From contig VZSF01000635.1 of NCBI GenBank assembly GCA_013398295.1, positions 186,001 through 250,000 of the forward strand: a stretch of 64,000 bases of DNA, read 5' to 3'. The stretch is from Chionis minor (lineage: Eukaryota; Chordata; Aves; Charadriiformes; Chionididae). A program made the translations under genes and the position numbers. Positions within the stretch are counted from its first letter, which is position 1, and every line of letters starts with the position of its first letter. The notes under the pieces are model-generated. The model ran no database searches. It was given only the letters and a program-made list of their open reading frames with translations, and was not told the origin of the DNA. Below, piece after piece: positions 27,501 through 39,820 of the stretch.

Positions 27501-30500
27501 TACAGGCCAGATAATAACAAAACTAAATAATAAAATAGAGGAGAAACCTAATTATAGCTGTACTTTCCCCTTGCCCCCACCCAGGAGATTATATGAAATG
27601 CCAGATTTAAAATAATCTAATTTTGCAGAAATTCTTTATTTATCACTCCCCGCAGGAAAGAGGGGGTAGAGTCAAAACCTTTTTTTCAGCAGAATATTTG
27701 TCTGTAGTGGAAATTACTAACAAGTCTTCAAAGGAGTCTCTGATGATCCTCAGGCTACCTCTATGGATGATGTCAAGAGTTTTAGCACTAAGGGCTTCAG
27801 TGAAGTAGTAGGGGAAGTGGGCTTTGAAGTTAGCTCAGAGAAGCTGACACAAAATATAAAATAAATCACGTTAAGGCTCAATCATGCAAACACAGATGTC
27901 AAAGGTAAAACTATTGACTTCAAACACGAGCAGAATCAGGTTCGCGACAATTAATCAGAAATATAAAAAGATTGTTATGAGGCTTCAAGTTTAAAAAAAT
28001 AAATCGGTAAGGCTTAGAAAAAAAAAAAGGCACCTGATAGTATTGTTATTCCATTGTTTAATACAGATTCTTCCTGGTCAGCTGTCAAGACAGAATATCT
28101 CCTAATATGATTAGAAATCAAGTATTCAGGGTCGGGGGGGTTTGTTTTGTTTTTAGGCATGCTTACTTGCTGCTGCTTCCAATAAGACATGATCATCTAT
28201 GAAACAGCCTTATTTCGGATATAATAACCATAGTTGAGTAAAAAAAAATCATTCTTGCCACCCATGAAAAAAAATGTTTCATGTTTTTTCACTCTAAACA
28301 CTACTAGCACGCATGTGACTGACCTATTACATTTTCTTTTAATATAGTCTCTCTCTTTGAAATACAAGTGGTGAATCAGTTGTTATGGAAACTATTTTTC
28401 CTTTTTTTTTTTTTTAAATAACATATGACAGCCTGTGTGTCATCTGATGCTGCTCCTGAATTAAGTTACACGTTCACTTTTGTCAAATAGTCTAAAAAGG
28501 GCTTCTTGGATGAAGAAACAGTGGGGAGAAGACAGGACCTTTTTCCCAGACACCCTGCTTTAGCAGGTATAAAATTGCTCCAGATCCTTAGATTATAACA
28601 TATGAAAAGATGCAGCTTTGGTGTGGCCCTCTTGCACTCTCCAAAAGATAAATCATCATGTTTACCCTCCTTTTTTTTTTTTTTGTAAGTTTCAATGTAT
28701 AAATTCCTGTAAAAGATCTTTCTCGCATCACTTAAATTTTCTCACTATAGATGAATGTAAAACTTGAATTAAGCAAATTGAGTACTGTCAATTAAGGCCA
28801 ATCCCAAAACATTTATGTTCAAGTTATTTCTCTTACAGATTAGTATGTATTCTCCTGAATTATCAAGGCTATAAAGAAAACTTTATCACTATTACAAACA
28901 AAACATTTTAGTCCACTAAAGCATTTATTATGTAATTAAATTTATGCATACGGTCAACTTTTTGTTAGCTCAGAGCTATGACATTCTGATGTGAAGAGTA
29001 GCTCTTTTTTATTACCGTTTTCATTGAACAAACTGCCTACAACTCCATGTTTTTTTGAAATCCAGTCTTGTTTGTCTTGTACCCTGCTTAGCTTAATGTG
29101 GGTCTATAAGAACTGTGATCTTTCTGCTTAAATGACCAAGTAAAATTATCAGTTACTACTTCACCTAAATGTGTTATGTTCCTCATTTAAATCCAATGTT
29201 ATCAGTTGAATACTCACAACGGTAAAATAAGAAGGGAATCCATTCATCCATAATGAACCTTCAAAGAAGTATCTCAATTAAATATACTTTTAGTGGAACT
29301 CAGTGGAGTTAGTGGGCGAAGGAAGTATTGAACAGCGATAAGCTTGAATTAGACGGCAGAATACTTTAGGCGAAGCACTTGCAACCTAAAAACAGCAGGA
29401 GCCAAAACTTGAACTTCTTAGAGCTCCAACCTTCTAAACAACGAACCAGCAATACGTTTGAGTTGGCTTAATACAAAAGCTCCGTGCATTCCTTGCTCTG
29501 GTTTCAATTGAAAGCTTGTTACTCAGTCTTGTAAATTCCCCTAAATTCAAGACATGTAGCACAATAACATTCTTAACCCAGAAATATGAAAAATATTTTA
29601 GCTGATGCAGCAGAAATGTGATGATATGAAGCAAATGTAAAACAGAGGGATTATAACAATCTGGACAACTAGCAACGTTATGTCACTGATACCAGTACCT
29701 AGAGATTTGTTTCTTTATTACGCTGTGATGTCTTGTAATAACATCAAGAATATACAGCAGAACATTCTTCAACATGCACGCATTGCTTCCATTAGTGTAG
29801 CAAACTGAAATAACCAAGATAACATTGCTACTTTCAGTCCATTTAGTAACGGATCCAATCCTACTTTAAGCAGTCATTATTACCTTCTCTGAGAAGTGTC
29901 CTGGAAAATAATACCTAAAGAAAAAAATGTAGTAAAACTACATCACTAGTGGTAAAAAAAAAAAGAGAAAAAACCCAACCAAAAAGCTGCATTGATACCA
30001 AACTTGCTTGGTCAGCACCACGAAACTACTAGAATATGTAAGCATAAGATATATGTCACTAAATAGAGACTAAAGAGCCTTTCCAGTCAAATTACTTTTA
30101 ATACATCTTTCATGGGTGTGGATCTCATTACCTAGTTGAAATGTGGAAAAACATCCATATTTAAACAATAGCTACATATATATTATTACTAAGCAACAAA
30201 ACCTCTTGGAACTCTTTCACTGACAGTTCATCAATACTGGATAAAAACGGGATGATTCCTCATCATTGCGTGATTATATCCATACTACAGGCAGCGATGC
30301 ATGAAAGACGCACGGATCTCATCATTTACCCATCAGAAGTTATTCCCAAGGTATTTTAAGAGCTAGCCAACCTTTCTCTCCAAAAGCAGTGATGAGAAGA
30401 ATCAGAAGAGAAATCAGGAGAGAAAAGAATCCTTTCACAGTAGCTCTTCAAGTGTTCTTCATTCTTCTCTTTCTTCCTTTTCTTTCTTCCCACGTTCCTT

Positions 30501-32796
30501 TTTTCCAGTCTCCTAGGCATCATCTCCCACTCTTTCTACCACTTCTGCCTCACTTCATCTAACTCACCTTCCAGTGCTGATTATTCCAATGTCTCTGACC
30601 AAACACGCAATCCGTTCGCTGAATTCAATGACAATCAGTAAACTCTGAAAAGTCCCACTATTTGTTAGCCATGATCACTCAGAAAGGCAACACTATCTTA
30701 GTAAGAAATCACTCTGGACATGACCTTAACAGAACACTTAAAAACACAGTTTAAAAACTCCAAAATAAAAGCCTAATTCTTCAAAGTCCCAGCACCATAA
30801 AAATACTGTCTTCTTAAATACAATTCAGACAATAGAGGAGCGGGGTCCTCATACTCTGCTGCAGCTGACATTTTCTAATCACTGAACCCCAACTACAGAA
30901 AACATTTGTGGCTGCAGGATGTTTAAGAACAGACTAGAATTCTCTGGTCCAAGGAGTCCTGCTGAAGTACTGGTAACGTTAAGGAACCATCACAAACAGA
31001 CACGTATAGGGCAGCTTTGGGCAAACTTGACCTGTAAATAAGCAGAGTCTAAAACTTAAAAATACCATGTCCCAAACATCCATATTTGCTACCTCTGACC
31101 TCACGTGTGATCAAAAGCACCTGAGCTTATAAAAGCCTTCTCCCTTTCATAGAAGGCTGACTACTCATATACATAAGGATACCAAAGATTTCAAGCTTAA
31201 AAACACAGGGAAATGAACCTGCATTGTCTTAGCAGAGAATGTCCTGCTACAGAGCACAGCAAAATGGATCAACCAGTGCAAGGGCACGCGCACAGGAACA
31301 CACATACCCAAGGAGGGACACTAAGACTAGAAAACTATGGTGACCACCTGTAACAACACGATGCCTTGAATCCCCAAAACTATCTTTACATCACTGAACT
31401 TTATAAAAGAATTACTGATTTTTGTTTTGAAGTCCTAATGTTTAAAGCAAAACATATTTTCTACATTTTCTCTGCAATGTCATCTTTCCAAAAACACTGA
31501 AATGCCTCCTCTAGAAGTGCTCTTTTCCTGTTGCAACATATGGTATCCCATCCAGAGAGTCACAAGAGATTTTGTTTCTAATCGATTAAATTGCATGAGT
31601 CACAGACAGGATTTGCACACGGGCTGCAAAAGCAACTGTTTGTTTTTCAGGCATTTCACAAAGTAGCACATTGCTAGGACAGTTCCTTCCACAGCCCCAG
31701 CTACCAAGTGGTCAACAAAAAGCCTCCTCAGAAACTTTAAATCAAAGTCATTTACTCTTGCGATTTTATTACATTGCCAGCAGTATTTTGTGTTTTTTAA
31801 TTAATCCTCGTTGTTGCAACTGGGGATTCAAGAGGAGTGTTATGTCGTCTAGTGTTATAGATACAGAGAGTAAGACTTTGTCAATTCTGATGTTTCAAAT
31901 CTGAAAATGTAAATAAACAGAACCCAAATTCACCACCCTTACAATCTTAATATAAAAACTCCAATCAGATACTGGGTGCTCCTGAAGGAAAAGTGGTTTG
32001 TTCGACTCAACTTCTCACTGCGTGGACTGGCAGTATTATAAATGGTTACTCCAGCAAAGTAATTCCCAGGTTAAAGCTTGCTGGCTGTTTGTTCACCAAG
32101 AATTACAAATCAGACATATCAGAAAACGGAGTATTAAGTCAGGAAAAAAATTAAAAATTTCTACCTGTACTATCTGCTTGAATAGTCTATTTCAATGAAA
32201 AATAGCTTTTGTGTGGACATAGAACCTTAAATGGCTGAATATTTCTGATTTTTCCTGAAACTAGTACTGCCACAATTTACGATACTGTAACTGCTGCACT
32301 TATGGGACCAATTTCACATGCCAAAGTTGTTACTGTAAGTACATGAAGTACTGGCAGTATTTCTGAACATCAGTGAAGGGTATAAAATCTGGACTCCAAA
32401 TTCAAATTTTAGGCCCTATTTCATTCTTAGTAAATGATTTAAAACCATAGAAATTATTACTTGAATATTTTTGATCTTACTGCACACTAGTATATTTTTC
32501 CTGATTGAAATAACTGTAAAGAAACCATAGGAGAGATAGGTTTCTCTCCTAAAACTGAATCAGAGTCATAAAATTATTTTGTTTCTGTTGGAGAAATTCA
32601 GCACACCGTGCTAAAAAAAATAATCACTTAACTGCCTGTTTCTATTACAAGGGCATTTTCTTATACTCTCAAGATATTTTACTGCTATGCAAAGATACTT
32701 TTTCATTTTTCAGTTAACTAAAAAGTTGAGCAGTCAACTAATCCATTATCTTTACTTACCACGCTGGCTGCTCAAAGCATCTCCTGCTCCATATGG
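21583..32796. other. MORN1 intronic sequence, no exon recognised
   Basis: AT-rich unique sequence with poly-A/poly-T runs (for example 24881-24889, 28391-28405, 28671-28684) and a pyrimidine-rich tract near 30455-30510. Stretches around 25000-25150 and 26130-26380 have a conserved-element texture. No gene was seen. Confidence 0.45.
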
Positions 32797-35111
32797 GTGT
32801 CAGATCCAGACTCTGGCTCTGTCTCCCTTAGGGACTGGTAAATCAGCCAGTGCAAATCCAGAATTGCTAATGACAGAAACAGTCGATTTCAGTTCCCAGT
32901 TTCCAGATGCAACATATGTCAAAAGATAGCTTATACACTCAAATCCAGTGACAGAAAATAGTTTTGACAATTTTGTTTGTTTGTGCTGACAGGCTTTAAA
33001 GTCTTAATTAAGTCCAAATATAAGTTCACCATGACAGCCACTAGGTATTCAGTATATTACGGTTACAGCTGGGTATATAGCAGAAGACATACACTAAGCA
33101 TGATATTGAGAACTATCTACCCAACAACTTAAGTCTGGCAGATTTTGTCAAACTGGGGATACAGTTGACAAATTACAATATATAATTCATTTAAGTTACT
33201 TGTTGTGTTTTCAAGTTCCATTGGAGTGCTGCACAAACTGAAAGCAGTGACCTCCCTAATAAACGAAGAATCAAGTTTCAGAGCTTCCAATTAAGATTTT
33301 GCTGTAGATTCTATTTTATCTGTTACTGTACTCCAAATAATTATTGTTTACAATTCTGACATCAGCTATCATCCTTGACAGGGAAAAAAAGAAAACTGTT
33401 GCTATAAAAATACACAGAGAAACCAAATGCTGGATGAGATTTTTGAAAGAAATTTCTGTGAGATTTGAAGGTTCTCGGCTTCTTAAAAGTACTCACATTC
33501 ATCAGTTTCCAGGGACTTTAGAGGACTTATCAATACTTCAGAAATCAACTCTTAATTTAGGACTGGAAATCAGTATTTAGGAAAATGATATTTATGGTCT
33601 TGTTTTTTGAACACAGAGCTTGCTGTATTTCCTTGATTAAAGAATTATTCTTTGAATAGTCAGAAGCCACCAGCTGGGAGCAGGGGAATGCAGTAAACAA
33701 CTTGCACTTTTATAAGGCTGAGTACTACAAGTATATTTGACAATCATAAAAACACCTCAGCATATAAAAAAAAGGTTATTTGCTACTATTTTTAGGGTAT
33801 AATACTTGCACATTTGCTGTAATTTATGGAGTTGGCACACCAAATTCCCATTTTTAATTACTACATACGCATATTAATCCAGGGAAACATATAATGAATT
33901 TTGCTCTCCCCCACACTACGTACACAGGAGTTAACTGTTTTCCTCTCCGTTTCTTCAATTAACTCAAGAAAGTTGGCTGCAGAACTTGATTTGACTTTGT
34001 GACTTATGATGCCAGCTCAGATCTCCACACCACGAATATTCAATGCTGATCATCAAAAGAGCAACAAATAAATAGTTAGTATGTCACAATTATATATTAA
34101 CTCTTACTGTTACTGTGTCACAACATGACAAGTTCAGCTAAAGTTTTTAAGTCAATATAAAATACTCTTACTGTAGTTCTTACTCAAAGGGACAATAGAA
34201 CTCTATTTTGGTCAAAGGCACTAGACAGAGGAAAGTCGATGGCTGATGACAATGACTAAGGTTAAAATTAAAATGAAAGTTAAAAAATAAACTCAATTTA
34301 AACTCAGTGAAAGAAAATCTCAACCAAATCAGAATCAATTGAATCGAATGATCCATTGGAGCTTTATTTGTTATATCTTTCCTAGCATTTGTGGTAGGTT
34401 GACCTTGGCTGGCTGCCAGGTGCCCACCCAACTGCTCTCTCACTCCCTCCTCAGCAGGACAGTGGGAAGGAAAACAAGATGGAAAGGAGGAGAGGGAGTG
34501 AGACCCTCGTGGGTAAAGACAAAGACAGGGAGATCATTTACTAATTACCACCATGGGCAAAACAGACTCAAAAAAAATTATTTATTGCAAATTAGGGTAG
34601 GCGTGGACAGTGAGAAACAACAATAAATTAAAACAACATCCTGCCCCCTATCTTGCGTCCTTTACTCCCAGGCTCAGATTCACTCCTTCATTCCCAACTC
34701 CTCTACCTCCTCCCTGAGCAGTGCAGGGGGATGAGGAATGGGGTGTTGCAGTCAACCTCTAACAGCCCATCTCTGCTGCTCCTTCCTCCTCACATTTTTC
34801 CCCTGCTCCAGCACAGGTCCTACACAAGCCACGGTTCCTGTCAGGAGAACCTGCTCCTGCATGACGTCCTCCATGGGCTGCAGTTCCTCCATGAAATATC
34901 CATCTACTCTGGCATGGGGTCCTCCACAGGCTGCAGTGTGAATATCTGTTCCACTGTGGTCGTCTTCATGGGCTGCTCATGAACACCTGCTCCAGTGTGG
35001 TTTCTTCCAAAACTTCCACAGGCTGCACAAAAAATATCTGCTTTGACATCTGGTGAACCTCCTCCCCTCTCCTCCTTCTCTCACCTCAGAATCCACAGGA
35101 TTGTTTCTCAC
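32797..35111. repeat. Copy 1 of a 2315-bp direct duplication, ending at an N
   Basis: Every sampled position recurs exactly 2316 bases downstream, and no mismatch was seen. The copy starts at GTGTCAGATCCAGACTC in unique intron sequence and ends at TTGTTTCTCAC, directly before a single N at 35112. Its last 722 bases are the left part of a solo LTR. The single N and absent divergence point to an assembly overlap left unmerged. Confidence 0.95.
34390..35111. mobile_element. Solo LTR, copy truncated at the N
   Basis: Begins TGTGGTAGGTTGACCTTGG, preceded by GCATT at 34385-34389. It carries the GGCTGGCTGCCAGG and TCACTCCCTCCTCAGCAGG blocks of a dispersed avian LTR family. It stops at the N and lacks the last 230 bases present in the full copy at 36706-37657. 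Confidence 0.7.
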
Positions 35112-35112
35112 N
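35112..35112. other. Single unresolved base (N) at the duplication junction
   Basis: The only ambiguous base in the window. It sits exactly between the two copies of the 2315-bp duplication and is a likely gap or scaffold-join marker. Confidence 0.98.
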
Positions 35113-37427
35113 GTGTCAGATCCAGACTCTGGCTCTGTCTCCCTTAGGGACTGGTAAATCAGCCAGTGCAAATCCAGAATTGCTAATGACAGAAACAGTC
35201 GATTTCAGTTCCCAGTTTCCAGATGCAACATATGTCAAAAGATAGCTTATACACTCAAATCCAGTGACAGAAAATAGTTTTGACAATTTTGTTTGTTTGT
35301 GCTGACAGGCTTTAAAGTCTTAATTAAGTCCAAATATAAGTTCACCATGACAGCCACTAGGTATTCAGTATATTACGGTTACAGCTGGGTATATAGCAGA
35401 AGACATACACTAAGCATGATATTGAGAACTATCTACCCAACAACTTAAGTCTGGCAGATTTTGTCAAACTGGGGATACAGTTGACAAATTACAATATATA
35501 ATTCATTTAAGTTACTTGTTGTGTTTTCAAGTTCCATTGGAGTGCTGCACAAACTGAAAGCAGTGACCTCCCTAATAAACGAAGAATCAAGTTTCAGAGC
35601 TTCCAATTAAGATTTTGCTGTAGATTCTATTTTATCTGTTACTGTACTCCAAATAATTATTGTTTACAATTCTGACATCAGCTATCATCCTTGACAGGGA
35701 AAAAAAGAAAACTGTTGCTATAAAAATACACAGAGAAACCAAATGCTGGATGAGATTTTTGAAAGAAATTTCTGTGAGATTTGAAGGTTCTCGGCTTCTT
35801 AAAAGTACTCACATTCATCAGTTTCCAGGGACTTTAGAGGACTTATCAATACTTCAGAAATCAACTCTTAATTTAGGACTGGAAATCAGTATTTAGGAAA
35901 ATGATATTTATGGTCTTGTTTTTTGAACACAGAGCTTGCTGTATTTCCTTGATTAAAGAATTATTCTTTGAATAGTCAGAAGCCACCAGCTGGGAGCAGG
36001 GGAATGCAGTAAACAACTTGCACTTTTATAAGGCTGAGTACTACAAGTATATTTGACAATCATAAAAACACCTCAGCATATAAAAAAAAGGTTATTTGCT
36101 ACTATTTTTAGGGTATAATACTTGCACATTTGCTGTAATTTATGGAGTTGGCACACCAAATTCCCATTTTTAATTACTACATACGCATATTAATCCAGGG
36201 AAACATATAATGAATTTTGCTCTCCCCCACACTACGTACACAGGAGTTAACTGTTTTCCTCTCCGTTTCTTCAATTAACTCAAGAAAGTTGGCTGCAGAA
36301 CTTGATTTGACTTTGTGACTTATGATGCCAGCTCAGATCTCCACACCACGAATATTCAATGCTGATCATCAAAAGAGCAACAAATAAATAGTTAGTATGT
36401 CACAATTATATATTAACTCTTACTGTTACTGTGTCACAACATGACAAGTTCAGCTAAAGTTTTTAAGTCAATATAAAATACTCTTACTGTAGTTCTTACT
36501 CAAAGGGACAATAGAACTCTATTTTGGTCAAAGGCACTAGACAGAGGAAAGTCGATGGCTGATGACAATGACTAAGGTTAAAATTAAAATGAAAGTTAAA
36601 AAATAAACTCAATTTAAACTCAGTGAAAGAAAATCTCAACCAAATCAGAATCAATTGAATCGAATGATCCATTGGAGCTTTATTTGTTATATCTTTCCTA
36701 GCATTTGTGGTAGGTTGACCTTGGCTGGCTGCCAGGTGCCCACCCAACTGCTCTCTCACTCCCTCCTCAGCAGGACAGTGGGAAGGAAAACAAGATGGAA
36801 AGGAGGAGAGGGAGTGAGACCCTCGTGGGTAAAGACAAAGACAGGGAGATCATTTACTAATTACCACCATGGGCAAAACAGACTCAAAAAAAATTATTTA
36901 TTGCAAATTAGGGTAGGCGTGGACAGTGAGAAACAACAATAAATTAAAACAACATCCTGCCCCCTATCTTGCGTCCTTTACTCCCAGGCTCAGATTCACT
37001 CCTTCATTCCCAACTCCTCTACCTCCTCCCTGAGCAGTGCAGGGGGATGAGGAATGGGGTGTTGCAGTCAACCTCTAACAGCCCATCTCTGCTGCTCCTT
37101 CCTCCTCACATTTTTCCCCTGCTCCAGCACAGGTCCTACACAAGCCACGGTTCCTGTCAGGAGAACCTGCTCCTGCATGACGTCCTCCATGGGCTGCAGT
37201 TCCTCCATGAAATATCCATCTACTCTGGCATGGGGTCCTCCACAGGCTGCAGTGTGAATATCTGTTCCACTGTGGTCGTCTTCATGGGCTGCTCATGAAC
37301 ACCTGCTCCAGTGTGGTTTCTTCCAAAACTTCCACAGGCTGCACAAAAAATATCTGCTTTGACATCTGGTGAACCTCCTCCCCTCTCCTCCTTCTCTCAC
37401 CTCAGAATCCACAGGATTGTTTCTCAC
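35113..37427. repeat. Copy 2 of the 2315-bp direct duplication
   Basis: Appears identical to 32797-35111. It continues without interruption past 37427 into the rest of the LTR, so this copy carries the true right-hand continuation, while copy 1 carries the true left-hand flank. Collapsing the two would shorten the locus by 2316 bases. Confidence 0.95.
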
Positions 37428-37657
37428 ACTTCCCGCCCCCCGCCCCTCACCTCCTCACTGTTGTGAAGTGTTTCACCCTTTCTTAAATACGTTTTCTTGG
37501 GGTGGTACCAGCTTTGCCGACGGGCACAGCTTTGGCCAGCAGCAGATTTGCTGCAGAGCCAGCTGCAAACAGCCAGCACAGGGCAGTCCCTGGCCACTTC
37601 TGACAGAGGCCTCTCATGCAGCCCCCCCCCATTCCCAAAACCTTGCCATGAATACCA
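36706..37657. mobile_element. Complete solo LTR of an endogenous retrovirus, about 952 bp
   Basis: Starts with TG (TGTGGTAGGTTGACC) and ends with CA (GCCATGAATACCA). It is flanked by a perfect 5-bp target duplication GCATT (36701-36705 and 37658-37662). TG...CA ends plus a short direct repeat are the hallmark of LTR insertion. No internal retroviral genes are present, so this is a solo LTR left by recombination. The middle consists of degenerate tandem units of roughly 40-50 bases built on CTGCTCC, CATGGGGTCCTCCA and CAGGCTGCAG. A C-rich run (37431-37445) directly follows the duplication end. Orientation was not determined. Confidence 0.78.
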
Positions 37658-37662
37658 GCATT

Positions 37663-39724
37663 AAAAGTTACTTCAGTTAAAATATCCAGAAGGGAAAATC
37701 CACAAAGAATAACATGTTTTGCTCATAATTTTATCTTTATCTTGCTTAGTTAAAAATGGACTCAGAACAGCAGGTTCTTGCATTAGGCACCGGTAAAATT
37801 TATGCTCTTGTTATTGTTGTTTCAGGGAACAGGAGAAAGTGAAGGAAATAATTGTGATCTTGACTCTCTCCTGACATAACTACTGTAAAACTGAAAGCAA
37901 TCATGTGTTTGAGGCAAAGTAATACAAATGTACCTCAACAACTAAACAGTTCACTTACATACATAAAAATCGCTTGAAGCTTCGGTAGATAAATTTGTTG
38001 TAAAGTTCCAACAAAAAGCTAGCAAACATCCACAGTTAAAATCCTGCCTACCACATCCAGAGTCTCCAACGCTTGTGAAGGTGAATGTCTCACAAAGACA
38101 GAGCAAATAATATCATCTGTGCTTGGCTTGGGCAACCGTGACATTAAAACAAACTTGTCTTCCCAAACGGATGGAAAGAAGATACACATTCATTCCTTTT
38201 AATGAAGGCAGTTTCTTCACAAAAGCCAAACTATCGTTCTGCCTGAACTACTTATGTAGACATTTATTTTAAACTGTAGTCCTGTGAATAACCTTGACTT
38301 CCACAAAATGCATTTAAAAAAGATTTAAAAGACAATTAAGTTTTAGCGATAAACAGGAATATCATGCTTTCTTAATACAGAATGTAAATGATTGCACTGC
38401 TGAGAAAAGGGAAAATTAAGTCTTCTAAGTATCCAATGAACAGGAGTGGAACAAATTTTCTCTCTTCAAATACATCCTTATAGTAATCTGAAGAGAATAC
38501 TTCCATGATTGTGTAGAGATTCTTCAAGACCTATTCAATTCCTTATTGTTCAGCTTACAGTGCCAGAAAAAAGGCCTGTTAAAGTTAACATCTGCTAACT
38601 AATCATGAAACAGACCATCACAACATTTTATAGGGTTTGAACATAGCTATGAATTTTGATTACTACCAACTTTGACTGGATTAAAGAAGCACTTTACTGT
38701 GAGACTTATGAAACCTACAAAAACTTATTCGTTTATAGGAAATGCTTCTAAAAATAAATATTTTCATTCTGGGTTCTGAAAATATGACCTAGCGTTACAA
38801 GTGTGTCTAATATTAAAGACAGAAATAAATCAATCAGGTGAATTATAGTCCTCTGATTTCTTTGATTAAATATTTCATTTTTAATGTTAGTGTAACACAT
38901 TTTAGTGTTAAGATCCTACAGTAGAGATTCTGACATGCAAATATTCTTAAGATGGGCTGCTACACAGACCTGTTCTTCTGAGTTCTACTGCTTGATACCA
39001 AGAGTACATACATATATGTGGTACTTCAAGGTTTGGGGTTTTTTATCATTTCCTTTGAGGTGATACATTCATATGTGAGGCAACAGGAAAATTTACTTCT
39101 AAGCGTCTCTGACCAGCAGCACTCAAGTTGAAACTCCGGTATTCTGTGTAAACAGGCCCCTCATGCAGAAGTCAATGGGATTAGAAAAGCTTTCTGTTAA
39201 GCCACTGAGCCCATACCTTTGCACTATGATGGGATTCGTTTCTGTTCTGTGCTTAACAAATTATAACCTGCTGAGCAACTCTTTTACTATTCCCAATGAA
39301 ATAATTTAAACTAACTGGGATTACTCTCTCATACCCACGCATACTGTCCACGCACACACAGAGTTTGTTTCTTTTGCTATCTTTCCAACTTTCTAAGTCC
39401 AAAATACTTTCACTTGAAAATTAAAAATCCACATCATTAAAACCAAAAAACTCTCCCACATCACAAGAATAAAAATCCATTACAAGAACATTTGATACCT
39501 CGCTGTAGTTCTGCATTTAATTTGAATGAACAGTTCCCTCCCTTCAGGAAGGGTCTCGGTCAAACAGCTATCCCCCTTGCTCCGGAGAACTATGCATTCT
39601 AGGAGAACTGAATACTCCGAGGATGCTAAACACTGTAGTCAGATCATATTAATCAAAAGAAGGACAACCAAAGCATTATGTCAAAGACTTGTTAATAACT
39701 GGAGAGCATAATGAATGTACGTAC
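37663..39724. other. MORN1 intron, no feature seen
   Basis: AT-rich unique sequence between the solo LTR and the next MORN1 exon. No gene, long repeat or motif cluster could be supported. Confidence 0.45.
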
Positions 39725-39820
39725 CAGCAGGGTAGCCATTGATCCACAGTCCATCACAGATGTCACCAGAACAATTAACTACAGCGCCCTGTTCATTGAA
39801 TACGTCATTTCTCCACTGCC
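39725..39820 (-). pseudogene. MORN1: MORN1 exon with the last MORN repeat
   Basis: Acceptor TTTAAAAG and donor G|GTACGT bound 96 bases. Translation gives GQWRNDVFNEQGAVVNCSGD followed by ICDGLWINGYPA, which aligns without gaps to the human repeat [20 protein letters not shown] and YYGLWINGHPA. WINGYPA is strongly conserved. Two MORN positions have changed: the G-x-G after DVF is E-Q-G, and the Y-Y-G core is C-D-G. The exon itself is open, but one base at its junction with the upstream exon (47888-47974) does not agree in phase. Confidence 0.8.

Noticed and set aside
33344..37298. Identical pairs of open frames of 78, 87, 95 and 109 codons
   Set aside because: They are the two copies of the same duplicated segment and fall in intron or LTR sequence; none resembles a protein.
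35113..37427. Recent genuine tandem duplication
   Set aside because: Possible in principle, but a lone N at the exact junction and no visible divergence make an unmerged contig overlap the simpler explanation.
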